A stretch of DNA of 64,000 bases from the NCBI RefSeq assembly GCF_032884065.1, contig NC_088873.1:1302001-1366000 (forward strand), in the 5' to 3' direction. The notes under the pieces are model-generated. The model had not been told where the DNA came from. It saw only the letters and a program-made list of their open reading frames with translations, and did no database searches. Shown here piece after piece: positions 11,495 through 22,319 of the stretch (positions within the stretch are counted from its first letter, which is position 1; each line of letters opens with the position of its first letter). This DNA is from Artemia franciscana (lineage: Eukaryota > Arthropoda > Branchiopoda > Anostraca > Artemiidae). The translations under genes and the position numbers were made by a program.

Positions 11495-12981
11495 CAAGTT
11501 TTCTTTTTAATTTAAAGTAAAGAACGACATTAAAACTTAAAACGAAAAGAAACTATTCCTTATATGATAGGGGCTGTACCCTCCTCAACGCCCTGCTCTT
11601 TACCCTAAAGTTTTTTATTGTTTTAAAAAGTAGGGTTGTGAGAAAGAGTCAAACTTTAGCGTAAAGGGCGGAGCGTTGAAGGGGGGACAGCCTCTATCAC
11701 ATACAGAATAATTTCTGTTTGTTTTATTTTTAATGCAGTTCCTTACTTTCAGAGAAAATAATTGTTTTTTTATTTAATTTTTGACTGTTTTTGAATTAAT
11801 GCAGGTTTTGATTTTGGCTCACCGTACATGAATAATTAAAACAAAATTTGCATACTACTTTTGCTTCTTTTGGCTAAATGGCTTTCTCAAAATTTTGATC
11901 AGACAATTTTGAGAAAAAAGGCGCGGGGGAGGGGATCTAGTTGCCCTCCAATTTGTTGGTTACTTAAAAAGGCCGAGGGAAATTTTAATTTTATTTCAGG
12001 ACGTTTTAATTAGTAATAAATATACGTAACTTACAAATTAACTTACTTAACGAACTTCTATACTCGTATATTTTTATTACGTATGCGAGAGAGTTCGCCC
12101 CCTTATCAATACCTCAATTTTTACACTAAAGTTCGAATTTTGTTCCAGTTCTTTAGAAATGACCCCTGAATCACAAAGGTCGTTTAATTAGAATAAATAG
12201 CTATTTCGAAATTACTAAAAATACTTTAGAGTAACGAGCGAGGCATTGAGGAGGGGACGAATCCTCTCATATACGTATTAATTTCTGTTCGTTTTAAGTT
12301 TTAATATTGCTCCTTACTTTCAGTTGAAAAAACTTGTTGCTTTATTTTTTTTTTTAAATAACACTGAAAATTTATGGAAATTCTCTTCCCCATGATAAAT
12401 TCCTGCATGGAAAAATCCTCTCACGTAACCCCCGACCCCCCTACCACCAAAAAAAAACCCTAAAAACGTCAGTATACTTCCCAGCAACCTATGTCATATG
12501 TAAACAATTGGCAAACTTCATAACTTGCAGCCGTTCCCCTTGGACTGTGGGGGATTAAATCGTCCTCAAAAACAAAGTTATAAATTTTTTGTCTGTGCTG
12601 AGCAAAATGGCTAACTCAAAATTTCGATCGGTTGACATTGGGAAAAAATGAGCGTGGGAGGGAGCCTAGTTGCCCTCCAATTTTTCGGTCAGTTAAAAAG
12701 GGCACTAGAACTTTTAATTTTCGTTCAAATGGGCCCTCTCATGACATTCTAGGACCACTGGTCGATAAGATCACCCCTGGGACAAAAAAAAACAAATAAA
12801 CACGCATCTGAGATCTTTGTTCTGGCAAAAATACAAAATTCCACATTTTCGAGATTGGAGCTTGGAACCTTTACGGTATAGTTTTCTGATACGCTGCATC
12901 TGATGGTGTGATTTTCTTTAAAATTCCATGACTTTTAAGGGGTGTTTCCCCTTTTTTCGGAATTAAGGCAAATTATTTTGT
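11495..12981 (-). mobile_element. R1 repeat element, copy a (inverted)
   Basis: Inverse orientation relative to the copy at 44281-46040. The terminal hairpin module (11495-11760) is followed by the AT-rich middle, the internal hairpin module near 12105-12330, and the GCCCTCCAATTTTTCGGTCA region. It stops at 12981, before the CAGTTCGTGG end. Non-coding. Shared landmarks are AGCGTAAAG, TTAAAACTTAAAACGAA, CTCCTTACTTTCAG and ATAATTTCTGTT. Confidence 0.75.
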
Positions 12982-13427
12982 CGCTACTTTGAAATTAGAT
13001 TTCTCCTTTCTCTGATTTCCAGATACATGCAAAGAAAGCGATCCACACGGTTATGCAAGCACCTAAAGAGGTTTTGATCATTTCTGCTGATATCTTGTCG
13101 CTTCCTGGTGCCCTACCGTTCTTCATTATGGGAAACATATAATTTTGGCTACATATTTACACAACAGGGGGGGGGAGAGTAAAGTATAGTGGGGCTGCAT
13201 GTAAGATGTGTTAACTATGATTATTCTGCATATAATGAAGTAAGAATTGTTTCCTTCTCTCCAGTTAGTTCTCTAGACAAATACCGATGTGTTTTTAGAA
13301 ACGGGGAGGTGTAGATATGCGAACTTGAAAAAATCCTTTTAGATATAATTACGGCTCTCTACCCATCCCTGTCACTTTAGTCACCTAACTCAACCGCATT
13401 CCAATATAGTGGAAAATCAAACAGTTC

Positions 13428-13815
13428 ATGGTAACGAACAGTAGCAAGGAGCGACCCGGCTCAATAGTAACGAAACTCGTGTTAAAACTCGTAAAAACTC
13501 GAAACTCGTAAAAACTCGAAAAACGGAATTTTGATACTAATATATACATCAAAAGAATCAGATTTTTATGATGATTTTAAATATATAAATTTCATCAGGT
13601 TTAGTTATACACATCAAAAGTTACGAACCTAAGGATCTAAAGTTTGCTATTGTTTAAAAAGTAGAGTTGTGAGAAAACGTCAAACTTTAGCGTAAAGAGC
13701 GGGGCGTTGAGGAGGGAACAACCCCTTTCATATACGGAATAATTTCTGTTCGTTTTTAAGATTTAATGTCGCTCCTTACTTTCAGTTGAAAACTTGTTAT
13801 TTTTATTTAGTTTAT
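13428..13815 (+). mobile_element. R1 repeat element, copy b (internally deleted)
   Basis: Starts CAAACAGTTCATGGTAACGA and follows the first ~200 bases of R1 (GGAGCGACCCGGCTCAATAG). Near 13640 it jumps directly into the right arm of the terminal hairpin and ends CTCCTTACTTTCAGTTG. About 1.3 kb of R1 interior is missing. A short AAACTCG repetition (13485-13520) lies near the left end. Confidence 0.75.
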
Positions 13816-14039
13816 AATAGTATTGAAACCGTTACAAAAAGGCCTTTGAGGCTAGCTGCCCAAAAAGGAAGATTAGCCTCGAAAGCTTGTATTTAATTAT
13901 TTTGTTCTGTTTCGTTTGAACGAATTTATCATTTCACTTGATCATTTCTCTTTATTTTTAAGCTGTTGGGTGGTAAACCTGCAGCAGCAACTGAATTAAA
14001 GAATTCTGGAGTGAATTCAATTCCTCCCTTTTCTTTTTT

Positions 14040-14600
14040 ATTCACAAATTATATATTTGCATTTATTTTACTAGCTTCTTTACTGATCGAAGCTGAAACA
14101 ACGCGATCCTCATTAAATTGAAACTTTGATTGGGTAGACATCCTCCAAAATACTTCCTCATTTAAATTACCACTGGAAATTATATCTTCTGGTAATTTGA
14201 TTTCATTAGAGTTACTTCTGGGAAGATTTCCATTTCCCGCGTCAAGGATGTACTTTGCAAATGCTTCATGCATAGGATCGATCCGTAAATTGTTTTCTAA
14301 GTATTTATGCTTGAAATACTTCCAAAGATGACTTTTTTTTATTAAAAATTCAAGAGTTTCACTGTGGCTGCTTCAGAGTTGAACTGATAAATGCTGTCAG
14401 AAATTATCTCCAGCAACAAAAATATTTCTTCCAAATAGCAAGCTTGGATTTGCAAAGGACCGCAACAACCGATCTATATTTTATAAGCCATACTCTGATA
14501 TCATTGGTGTTTCGTAAAGCAGGAAAACTTCCTTTTGAGCTATTTCTAAGGCTTTTTTTTAACCAGGTCCCTTTTCTGAAGGACAAGTCCTTCAATTAAA
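14040..14600 (-). pseudogene. PIF1/Helitron-type helicase fragment
   Basis: Minus-strand translation recovers, across stop codons and frame changes, consecutive PIF1-family helicase motifs: YETPM (a degenerate Walker B DEAPM-like motif), NIDRLLRSFANPSLLFG, FVAGDNF (normally GGDFRQ), SHLWKYF, then NLRIDPMHEAFAKYILDAG and EIKLPEDII. The order and spacing are those of PIF1-like helicases carried by Helitrons and widely scattered in animal genomes. Several stops and the altered Walker B make it a dead fragment. No Rep domain or Helitron terminus was found adjacent. Confidence 0.75.
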
Positions 14601-15430
14601 AAAGGGTAAATTGCATAATTTACAACCCTTGCTCTGGGGGCTTGGAAACATTGTTCGCCGTAGAGTAGTTGCTGGACCTTTCGCCTGTTTTGAACAAAAT
14701 TACTTTTTCAGTATTTTAATTAGTTTTAAGGGGAGGGGCATCTAAAAACGGCAAAGGGGGAAAGGGGTTCTACTCCTCCAATCACTTTTCAACATACCCT
14801 GTAATTTTTAACTCTATACCTTACCCATAGTTTGGATGCTGCTGATACGCGGCTTTGACAATCAGCCTGCACATAGTTTATTTTTATGGTGTTCAGGATT
14901 CCTCTCAAGAGCTGTAAAGTGTCATTTAATTCCCGTAGGCCTAATAATTTGACTTTTTTAAGACTATTTTGAACAAATGGCCAATTATAAATTTTGATCA
15001 GACGTTTTTGGAGAAAGGATTTGGTTTAGAAAGCCATATCCTAGTCTATTTTGAAACTTAAAAGCTCTTTTAAACACTTAAGAATTCTTCATCCCTTTTT
15101 TTAACTTCATAGGATACCTCCAAGCCTCTCTAGTCTTTTTTCTTGGCATTTTCGTCCCCACAACCCTTAATTCCGGTATCAAAGAAACTCTTAGCCTGTT
15201 TCAGAACAAATAGACGTTCTCCAACTCGCCAATTTTATTCATCCTTCTTTCGACATATCTAACATACCTCCAGCCTCTCCAGTTCTTTTTCCGAATTTGC
15301 TCATCTTCCTGCCTCCCACTTCACGTCCCAAATATAGTCCTAGGCACCGTGACTGACCAATGTTTTAGCATCATCCCTCCCTATTTAGGTGTATTTAATA
15401 CATTTCCAATCCTCTCAAGTCTTTTTCGTA
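14601..15430. other. Unassigned stretch
   Basis: No supported gene. Pyrimidine-rich plus strand with CCTCTC motifs near 15120-15420; may be a decayed part of the LINE that follows. Confidence 0.4.
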
Positions 15431-15439
15431 GTATGACCG

Positions 15440-17610
15440 TTAAAAAAGTGCAGTAGAGTAAACCAAGGGTAAAATCCGACATTTTTTTTTCAACATTGCA
15501 GGATAAAGATTTGAAGCTTGACTTGCCTGAAGGTCCTTGACGACCTCCGGCCTTGGAGAGTTGTCTTGAGGCCTCTTCCCTCGTAATAGCGTGGACATGC
15601 TTTCCGAATGCCTCACGGTAATCTGATAGACAAAGAAGATTGGAAAGGCGACGAGGTGCAAAATGTTCCTTCCACCTCTTTGGGGGGAGACCAAGAGGGC
15701 GAGGTCCTTGGATTTGACTTATGAAATTTGATTTTCGGGAAACGCGACCGACTCGTTCGTTTTACGTGACCGAGCCAACGAATTTGCTGGAGTTAGATCT
15801 TGGCGAGGCTTGTTGATTTGACTTTAAGGCACTCAAGAAGTTCGAAATTCAAGATTCGGTCAAGGTAGGTGATACCAGCAATGCAGTGGAGACATTTAGT
15901 TTCAAACACTGCGAGTCGACACTGGTCATCTACCTTCAACGTCCATGTTTCACATGAAATACTGTGATTGAGATAATCAACATATCAAAAAGAAGTTTCT
16001 TCGCGACGTAAAGACAAATCCTTGCTTTGCCATTTAGGCATAAGGGCTTTGAAACTAGAACTCGTGAGAGCAATCCGTCTTTTTATGTCTTTGAGTGTTT
16101 GCTATAATTGGTGATTATACTGCTAAGATATTGAAACTGTTCGACCCACAGCACGCTCTCTCCGTTAAGTTTCAGATCTGAGTTAATTGTATCTTATGGC
16201 TTCCATGAGCAGCACATAGCCTTGGTATTAGATGCATTAATGGTCATTCCTAAAATGCTAGATGCTTTAAGGACTTCATTAACAAGGACTTGTAGGTCCT
16301 CAAGCGTTTCGGTCATTACATTGATCTTGTCGGCATAAGCTAGCTTGCCTGTCAGGACAACCCTGTATGTGTGCCACAAGTTGTTTCTACTAGGGATTAA
16401 ACTGCTGTGAACAAGAGATTAAACAGTTCTTGGGACAGGATAATGCTACTACTGCGATTGCTGTAGCTAGTGACACTAGAGGCATGAAGGTGAAACTTTT
16501 AGGGTGAGTTCCAATTAAACAAAAAAACTATATGCATGCAGGTTTTCAAAAAGGCTTATTTGTAATATCCTAGATTATTTTGCGCTATCATAGATAGCAA
16601 TAATATTGAAGCTTTTAAAGGAGCTAATCCAATGGGGAAACGAAAGTTCTATTGCCTTTTTCAGTAGTCACAAGTTATTGGAGTAGCAAGAAGTCTTATT
16701 CCCAAGCCCATCGATTTTCCCAACACATTCAATCAAAATTTTTAGCTAGTCATTGTGTTCGGCATAGTTTCATTTAGAGAGAGAGAAGGATTTATTGACA
16801 AAACATACAATAATTATTGCTACTTACCCGAAATATCAACTTATGATCTTATAATCCTCCAATAACCAGTAACTTATGGTCCTTTAAAAAACTCATCATT
16901 CTAATACCCAAACGCTGCTCTAAAACACGGGAAATGATGGATAAATCAAATATGGGTCTATAGTTCCCTTGGTCACTTTGAATACAACACTTATGAATTG
17001 GGATTACACGGGCAACTTGAAAACAATCTGGGAATTCTCCTTGAGACCTTGACGAAAACACTCATTAATTTATCCACAAAAAAACTTCAGCTATAACAAG
17101 AAAAATACATTTAAGTGTTTTTAAAGTAGTGTGATCGCTATCAAATGAATTACTACGCAACCGATAAATATTTTTTTTATTTCATCAACTGGTACAAGTC
17201 TAAAGTGAACTGATGCATTATTTGGGTCCTTCAATAAGGAATCGAACGTCAGATTGCCATTGTCAGAATAGACATAGCTAGATTCACACCAATATTTGAA
17301 GAATAAATCTGAAATTGATTATATATATCATGTTCAACCTTCGAAGTCTCTCCCATTGCACTAATTAATTCATTAGGTACGTTATTTATAATTAATCCAA
17401 TCATTTCTTTTATTCGTCCCCAGGTTTTATTACGCATCCTTCGACCTCCTTAAACTTTTTCTCACAATACTTCTTTTTTTCATTTCTTAAAATTGTATTC
17501 AACCTGTTTCGATCAAATTTATATTTTCTATTAATCCAACGATGCATTAACTGTGTTTCTAGAAATACCAAGTATGTCAACCCTCCATGTAATTTTGCCA
17601 ATTATGCTTT
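15440..17610 (-). pseudogene. Degenerate non-LTR retrotransposon (RT region)
   Basis: Minus-strand pieces in RT order. 17601-17249 is the linker after the endonuclease, with NRKYKFDRNRLNTILRNEKK. 17061-16849 carries RT motifs FQVARVIPIHK and GNYRPIFDLSIISRVLEQ. 16379-16194 carries the catalytic box as YADK (normally YADD) and LVNEVLKASSILGMTINAS. 15694-15440 reads as the C-terminal region, with RPLGLPPKRWKEH. The frame is broken repeatedly and the second catalytic Asp is lost. About 400 bases near 16400-16840 have no RT match and may be a later insertion. The clade is not certain (RTE- or CR1-like). Confidence 0.65.
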
Positions 17611-17769
17611 AAAACTAAATCAAAAGGCACTGTGCTTATGCTGGTTGCCAATAAAACATTTCAGCAATATCCCAAAAAACTACTGAGTATATTTAATTGA
17701 AATTTTCAGGACTACTACTATCATTTTAGTTAAACAGGGGAGTTCATAGTATTCCTGCTTCTGGCTTGA

Positions 17770-18260
17770 CTTCAGAAATTCCCTACCTTGGCAAATGGGA
17801 GCATAGTGCCCGACAAAGTCATAATAGCAAGTATGTTGTCTCCGTTTTGTTTTGTCATTTTTGGTCCCATCGTCTGTTGTGTTTACTCAAAATTGTTCCA
17901 TTGTAATTTTTTGGAGCGTTTCCTTATTTTCCTCTTTTTAGCTCTTCGACATGTTCTATCATCCTAAATTCACCTGATCTACCAAATATTTTTTGTAAAT
18001 CTGTCAGTTTGCATTTGAATTCGTTCCATTTTTCTGAATTTCTTTTTGTTTCATTTCTAAGCTTTTGGCGGAAGTATTCCAGAGATAATTTAATCTAGAT
18101 CAACGAAAAATTGCTTCTTTTAATTTTTGAAAGTCGCATAGCCAGTATGTACTTTCTGATTTAGTTTCGGCTGCATTTTATTCACCCATTTATCCTCCAA
18201 CAATCTATTCAACTCGGTACTTTTTTATAAGAGTACTTATCTTGTTTTTCTCTCATCGGT
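17770..18260 (-). pseudogene. Gag-like fragment with a damaged zinc knuckle
   Basis: Minus-strand frames give charged, coiled-coil-like text (TELNRLLEDKWVNKMQ; LTDLQKIFGRSGEFRMIEHV) and then CYYDFVGHYAPIC. The last resembles a CCHC knuckle whose second Cys is lost and which is one residue short. Several frameshifts are present. It lies just upstream, on the same strand, of the LINE fragment at 15440-17610 and may be its ORF1, although an endonuclease domain is not visible between them. Confidence 0.4.
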
Positions 18261-18269
18261 TGGGGGTTT

Positions 18270-19737
18270 GTGGCTTGCATTAGATCTATAGCAAACAATC
18301 ATTGTTGCGTCTCGGATTTTTTCTTCTTTTTGTTCCCTGGCTATTCTATCAGTCTCTTCTTTTTGTTCTAAAGAAAGTAACTCTTTACCTACAGTTCATC
18401 ATTACAAACTGTTTGATATTTAAAAAGCATATCCATAAGAGTAAGCTAGATAACATTCTAAAAGTCATTAAAAATGTATCATAGCCATTGATTCACATGT
18501 GATCTATTGCCAGGATCTATTACCATGCAGGTTAAACCAGGGTAAGTAAGCAAGAAAAAAGTTGAGTTGAATTTAGGGTAAAAACGTTGTCTGGCTTATT
18601 TTCGCTTGTTTTTAAAAGTTTCCTGCTTTTTTTCATAATGCCCTGGTGCAATTTTGGTTCATAATCTGGCAACATCATTATGTATCCCTGGTAACTTTAA
18701 ACCCCGTGTTCTTTTACTTATTTCCACTTATCAGGGTTTAACCACTAAAAGGTAACAACAAATACTTATCTGGCCGCGTGTCACTTGAAACAGCACGAAT
18801 AACTACGAGAATAACAACATTTTTCATATGTAAAATAGCCTATATTATTGCTTTAATGCTATGTGAAGTTCTGACAAGGAAGAGGCTGAGGCTTCGGGCC
18901 TGTTTCTAATTTTACAGGCAAATACACCTTCAGCAATTATTTCAGAGCTGGGTAGCCTAATACAATTTGTGTGGCCAGAAGTTTAATTGTAAGATTGCAA
19001 ATTGTGGTTGTCATTTGCCTTTTTTAGTCATTCCATTCAAGATACTTTGGATATTTTTTATTGTGATAAATTGTCTTAATGCTCTGAAAAGGGAAAAATA
19101 TTTAAATTACATAGGATAGGAAAATTTCAGCAGGCTAATCAATTTAAAGTCCTAAATTAGCCGGTGTTTTTTCACTAAAAAATCACCACCTTCTTTGAAC
19201 TCCAATTATATAGCCCTGTTTTTAGCCCCCTTGAGCCAGTATTCAGTTCCTGATTGCCATTTAGACTAAATTTCACTTTTTCTGTCACTCATTTCTTGTC
19301 AATATTACTAAGGGGTCATAGTTAAGCACTAGAGAAGTCATTGTTAAATAACACGTGCTTATGTATATATAGCTTTTTGCTACTTATTCTTCTCTGCGTA
19401 TATAATGCTTGATGTGGTATAAGCCAAGAGAAGGACCTGTAGACCTGTACAAGAAAACCTGTTTAAAAAGGTGATTCCTTGTAAATTACATAATAATTAT
19501 AGCTAACACATTCTACATAAAGCCCTGCTCTACTTTAGCCCCAACCCTCCTCATATGGAAATCAATAGCTGAAATTACATATTTTCTATTGATTCTGCCA
19601 AACTATGCCTCAACCCTTGTACCTGTTAATTGAAGCAACTGTGGCAAAACAAGAACTGGAAAAATAAGTAAAAGTTGGCAGAAAAACATTGGAAATATAT
19701 AATTTGGGCTCTATATTTGCAAATTAGGCATGTTAGG
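18270..19737. other. Non-coding AT-rich stretch
   Basis: I see nothing assignable. The open frame at 18302-18484 is hydrophobic low-complexity text without a start context or splice sites. Confidence 0.45.
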
Positions 19738-20272
19738 GGTAAATTTTTTGTTGTTCATATTTTGACTTACAAATAAAGTGAATATACCACTTGATGCCTT
19801 TTTGTAAGTTCTTTACAAATCTAATAATTGCTTATATTGCTAGTTCTAATTTAAGCACTTTTTGACCTTACTTAACCTAACAAATTTTGACAGTGAAAAA
19901 CATACATCATTTTGTCAAAAATGACCAAAAACATACTTAAATTGAAAATTTGGCATCAAAGAAGAAAAAAAACAGCATAATATTGTAAAATTTATTAATC
20001 CAACTTAATTGTGGAAAATCAGTGCTCATAGATTATACAACATTTAAAAAATGGATTAATAATGAAACAATAAGTTTGAGACCAATGTTTTAAGCTTTTT
20101 TATACCCAAAAACTATTTGGGTATATTTTGGTCATTTCAAGAGCTCAAAAAGTGCTTAAATTTGAAATTGCAATTGAAGCACTTATTATGTCTGTAAAGA
20201 ACATAAAAAAGGCATCAAGGGGTATGTTCACTTTATTTGCGAATCAAAAATATGAACAACAAAAAATTTACC
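19738..20272. mobile_element. MITE-like element M1, copy 1, long inverted ends
   Basis: Left end GGTAAATTTTTTGTTGTTCA and right end its inverse; arms continue inward over AATAAAGTGAATATACCACT / TTGATGCC to about 120 bases per side (including TTAAGCACTTTTTGA, inverted near 20145). The interior is AT-rich and non-coding. Related to the element at 60737-61419, with which it shares the subterminal GTGAATATACCACT, GATGCCTTTTT and TTTAAGCACTTTTTGA. No target duplication is evident here, so the borders rest on the inverted ends. Confidence 0.7.
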
Positions 20273-20299
20273 AATTACTAGTATAGCTGCATGATTTTC

Positions 20300-20482
20300 C
20301 CCTGGGTATGTAGGCTAAGTGGAAGGTCACTTATACCTGATCCTGTCCCTACTGTTTTTACTTGGTTGAAAAAAATTCAAAGAAAGTTCCCATTGAAAAG
20401 GGAAGAGACCAAAAGTGAGATTGAATTTGTCATAGCTTGGAGGTTTGCCCCTTCTGTCTGTTTAAAGAAAACAGATTCATAA
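20300..20482 (+). CDS. Possible terminal exon, weak THAP-domain resemblance
   Basis: An open frame ends in TAA at 20482 and reads RSLIPDPVPTVFTWLKKIQ followed by KREETKSEIEFVIAW. The text RSLIPDPVPTVF resembles the AVPTIF signature closing THAP zinc-finger domains, preceded there by a basic residue and Leu-Lys-Pro. The zinc-binding part of a THAP domain was not found upstream, where the M1 element sits. A possible acceptor lies near 20312-20313. Weak call; it could be chance. Confidence 0.2.
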   Translation, partial: PWVCRLSGRSLIPDPVPTVFTWLKKIQRKFPLKREETKSEIEFVIAWRFAPSVCLKKTDS

Positions 20483-20489
20483 TTAAAGC

Positions 20490-22310
20490 TTTGTTCATTT
20501 CAATCTTAGGGATGATCTACATTTGCGACACTTCATTAAATGGTTGTAAAGGGATACTTTTATTTATTTGTCTTGTTTGTTTTCTACATGATTTTTTTAA
20601 ATCTTTAAATTGATATACATTTCTTACAAATTAATTAGTCATACCACAGTCCATTTACAAGTTTTGACCTACTTTGTAAACCTGGTCTCAAACTTGCACA
20701 TAAATTTATTGAAGCTAGTAAACATAGAACTCCTCTCTGTTTAAAAGAAAATGGATAGACATAAGTAGGTTTTAATACACTAAAGTCCTAGGGCCATGGC
20801 AATTAAAACAAAACAATAAAGATTAACTTTAAAATGCTTGACATTACATAAATATAACATTCACAAAGAAAAACTATTCACAAAATTTTACTTTTGTGCT
20901 CAGTTGCCAACCTGAGCAATTGCCCTAAATTTTTAAACCTTGCAGAACATTCACCAACCATCCCTTATGACCTACACTCTTGTATGTACATCAACAATTC
21001 ATTGAAAAGGAAGGACCACCTTACTGGCATTTCTTCCTTTGTAATTATATTTAATGGGTTTGAAAGAAAGCTTCTATGGCTAAGTCAGAAGCCCAGTAAA
21101 GGACCAGGTGGTCCTTTAGCCAGGAAGTGCAATAGGAAGCTAGGGGCCAGTAATCCTATGCTTTTGCATGCCCTTCCTGCCTACTGACCCCTGATTTCTC
21201 TAGGTAACCTGTTAAGTTTGGGGTAATTCTGGCTGAACTTATAGAGTCACATCACTGACCTTTGTCCCAAACCAAATAAACTGCTAATGCCAGGAATTAA
21301 CCCTTACTAACCCTTTGGATAAAGGATTCTCAACCTAGAGTGCTAGCCACTTAGGAAGGAACACAAATGTCACCAAAGAAAAAAAATTATTTGGAAAAAG
21401 AAAATATTAAAAAAAAACAACTCAAGCCATAGTTGCTCCCATTTTTCACTGCTGTCCCACAAACAATATGTATTTTATTTAGACAAATAAATTTTAAGAC
21501 AGGTATCAACATAACTACATCAGGGATTTACTTAAGATACAATCAGCAATATGAATGGTTAGTTTTCGTGATATTCTGGTCTTGAAATAATAAAAAAAGA
21601 GAAATTATATGCTCTATTTGTTTTCCACCAGCCCATTTGAGAAAAATCATTTGTGACAACAATATACCCATGGTTGGCTCAGAATCTCTCTAAAATGCTT
21701 TAAACAGAAGGAATTTTAAAAACAATTATTCTGATCAGCAAGAAGAATATTAACATAACTCTCTAAACTTGGTACTTTTTAAGACAATTTTTAGCAAAGC
21801 AAATGCAAAACTTTAATGGTGTCCTATGTCATCTAAAAATACCCATTAAAATGTGTCAGATGTATTTTGATATAAGATGCTTCAAAGACTTTTAGTTGAA
21901 TCTCTGAAATGAAGGGCCAGGTATTCCTTTACATTTTATACAACATGTAAAAAGAAAAACAGTTCAAATTTTTTCACAAAAGAAGAAGCTTGATGTAAAA
22001 AAATAAATGAATTTTTAACAGAAAGCAACTGACATCAATGACATCAAATAAAACAAAATTCATGGAGAATAAACAATTTCAGCCATATATTTAACCTATA
22101 ATGAGGTGGCATAAAAGATTATTTCTAAAATTAGAAAAAAAACAGTGTTATGGCTTAAAGTTCTGCTCAATCAATAGGAATTGTCTTTTCAGAACTAAGG
22201 CCTGAGATAAAGAAACTGATAACCAAAAAACAAGGCACCCAAGAATTTCAGGACCCTCTAGAGAGAAAAGAAGTAGATGTAGGTACTTCAAAATACCTTC
22301 CTGGGACATA
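20490..22310. other. Non-coding AT-rich stretch
   Basis: No supported gene. A 97-codon open frame at 20894-21187 lacks any domain, splice signal or compositional bias that would argue for coding. Confidence 0.45.
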
Positions 22311-22319
22311 CTTTAGCCT

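Noticed and set aside
20894-21187. 97-codon plus-strand open frame
   Set aside because: No domain, no splice or promoter context, and composition typical of chance reading in this region.
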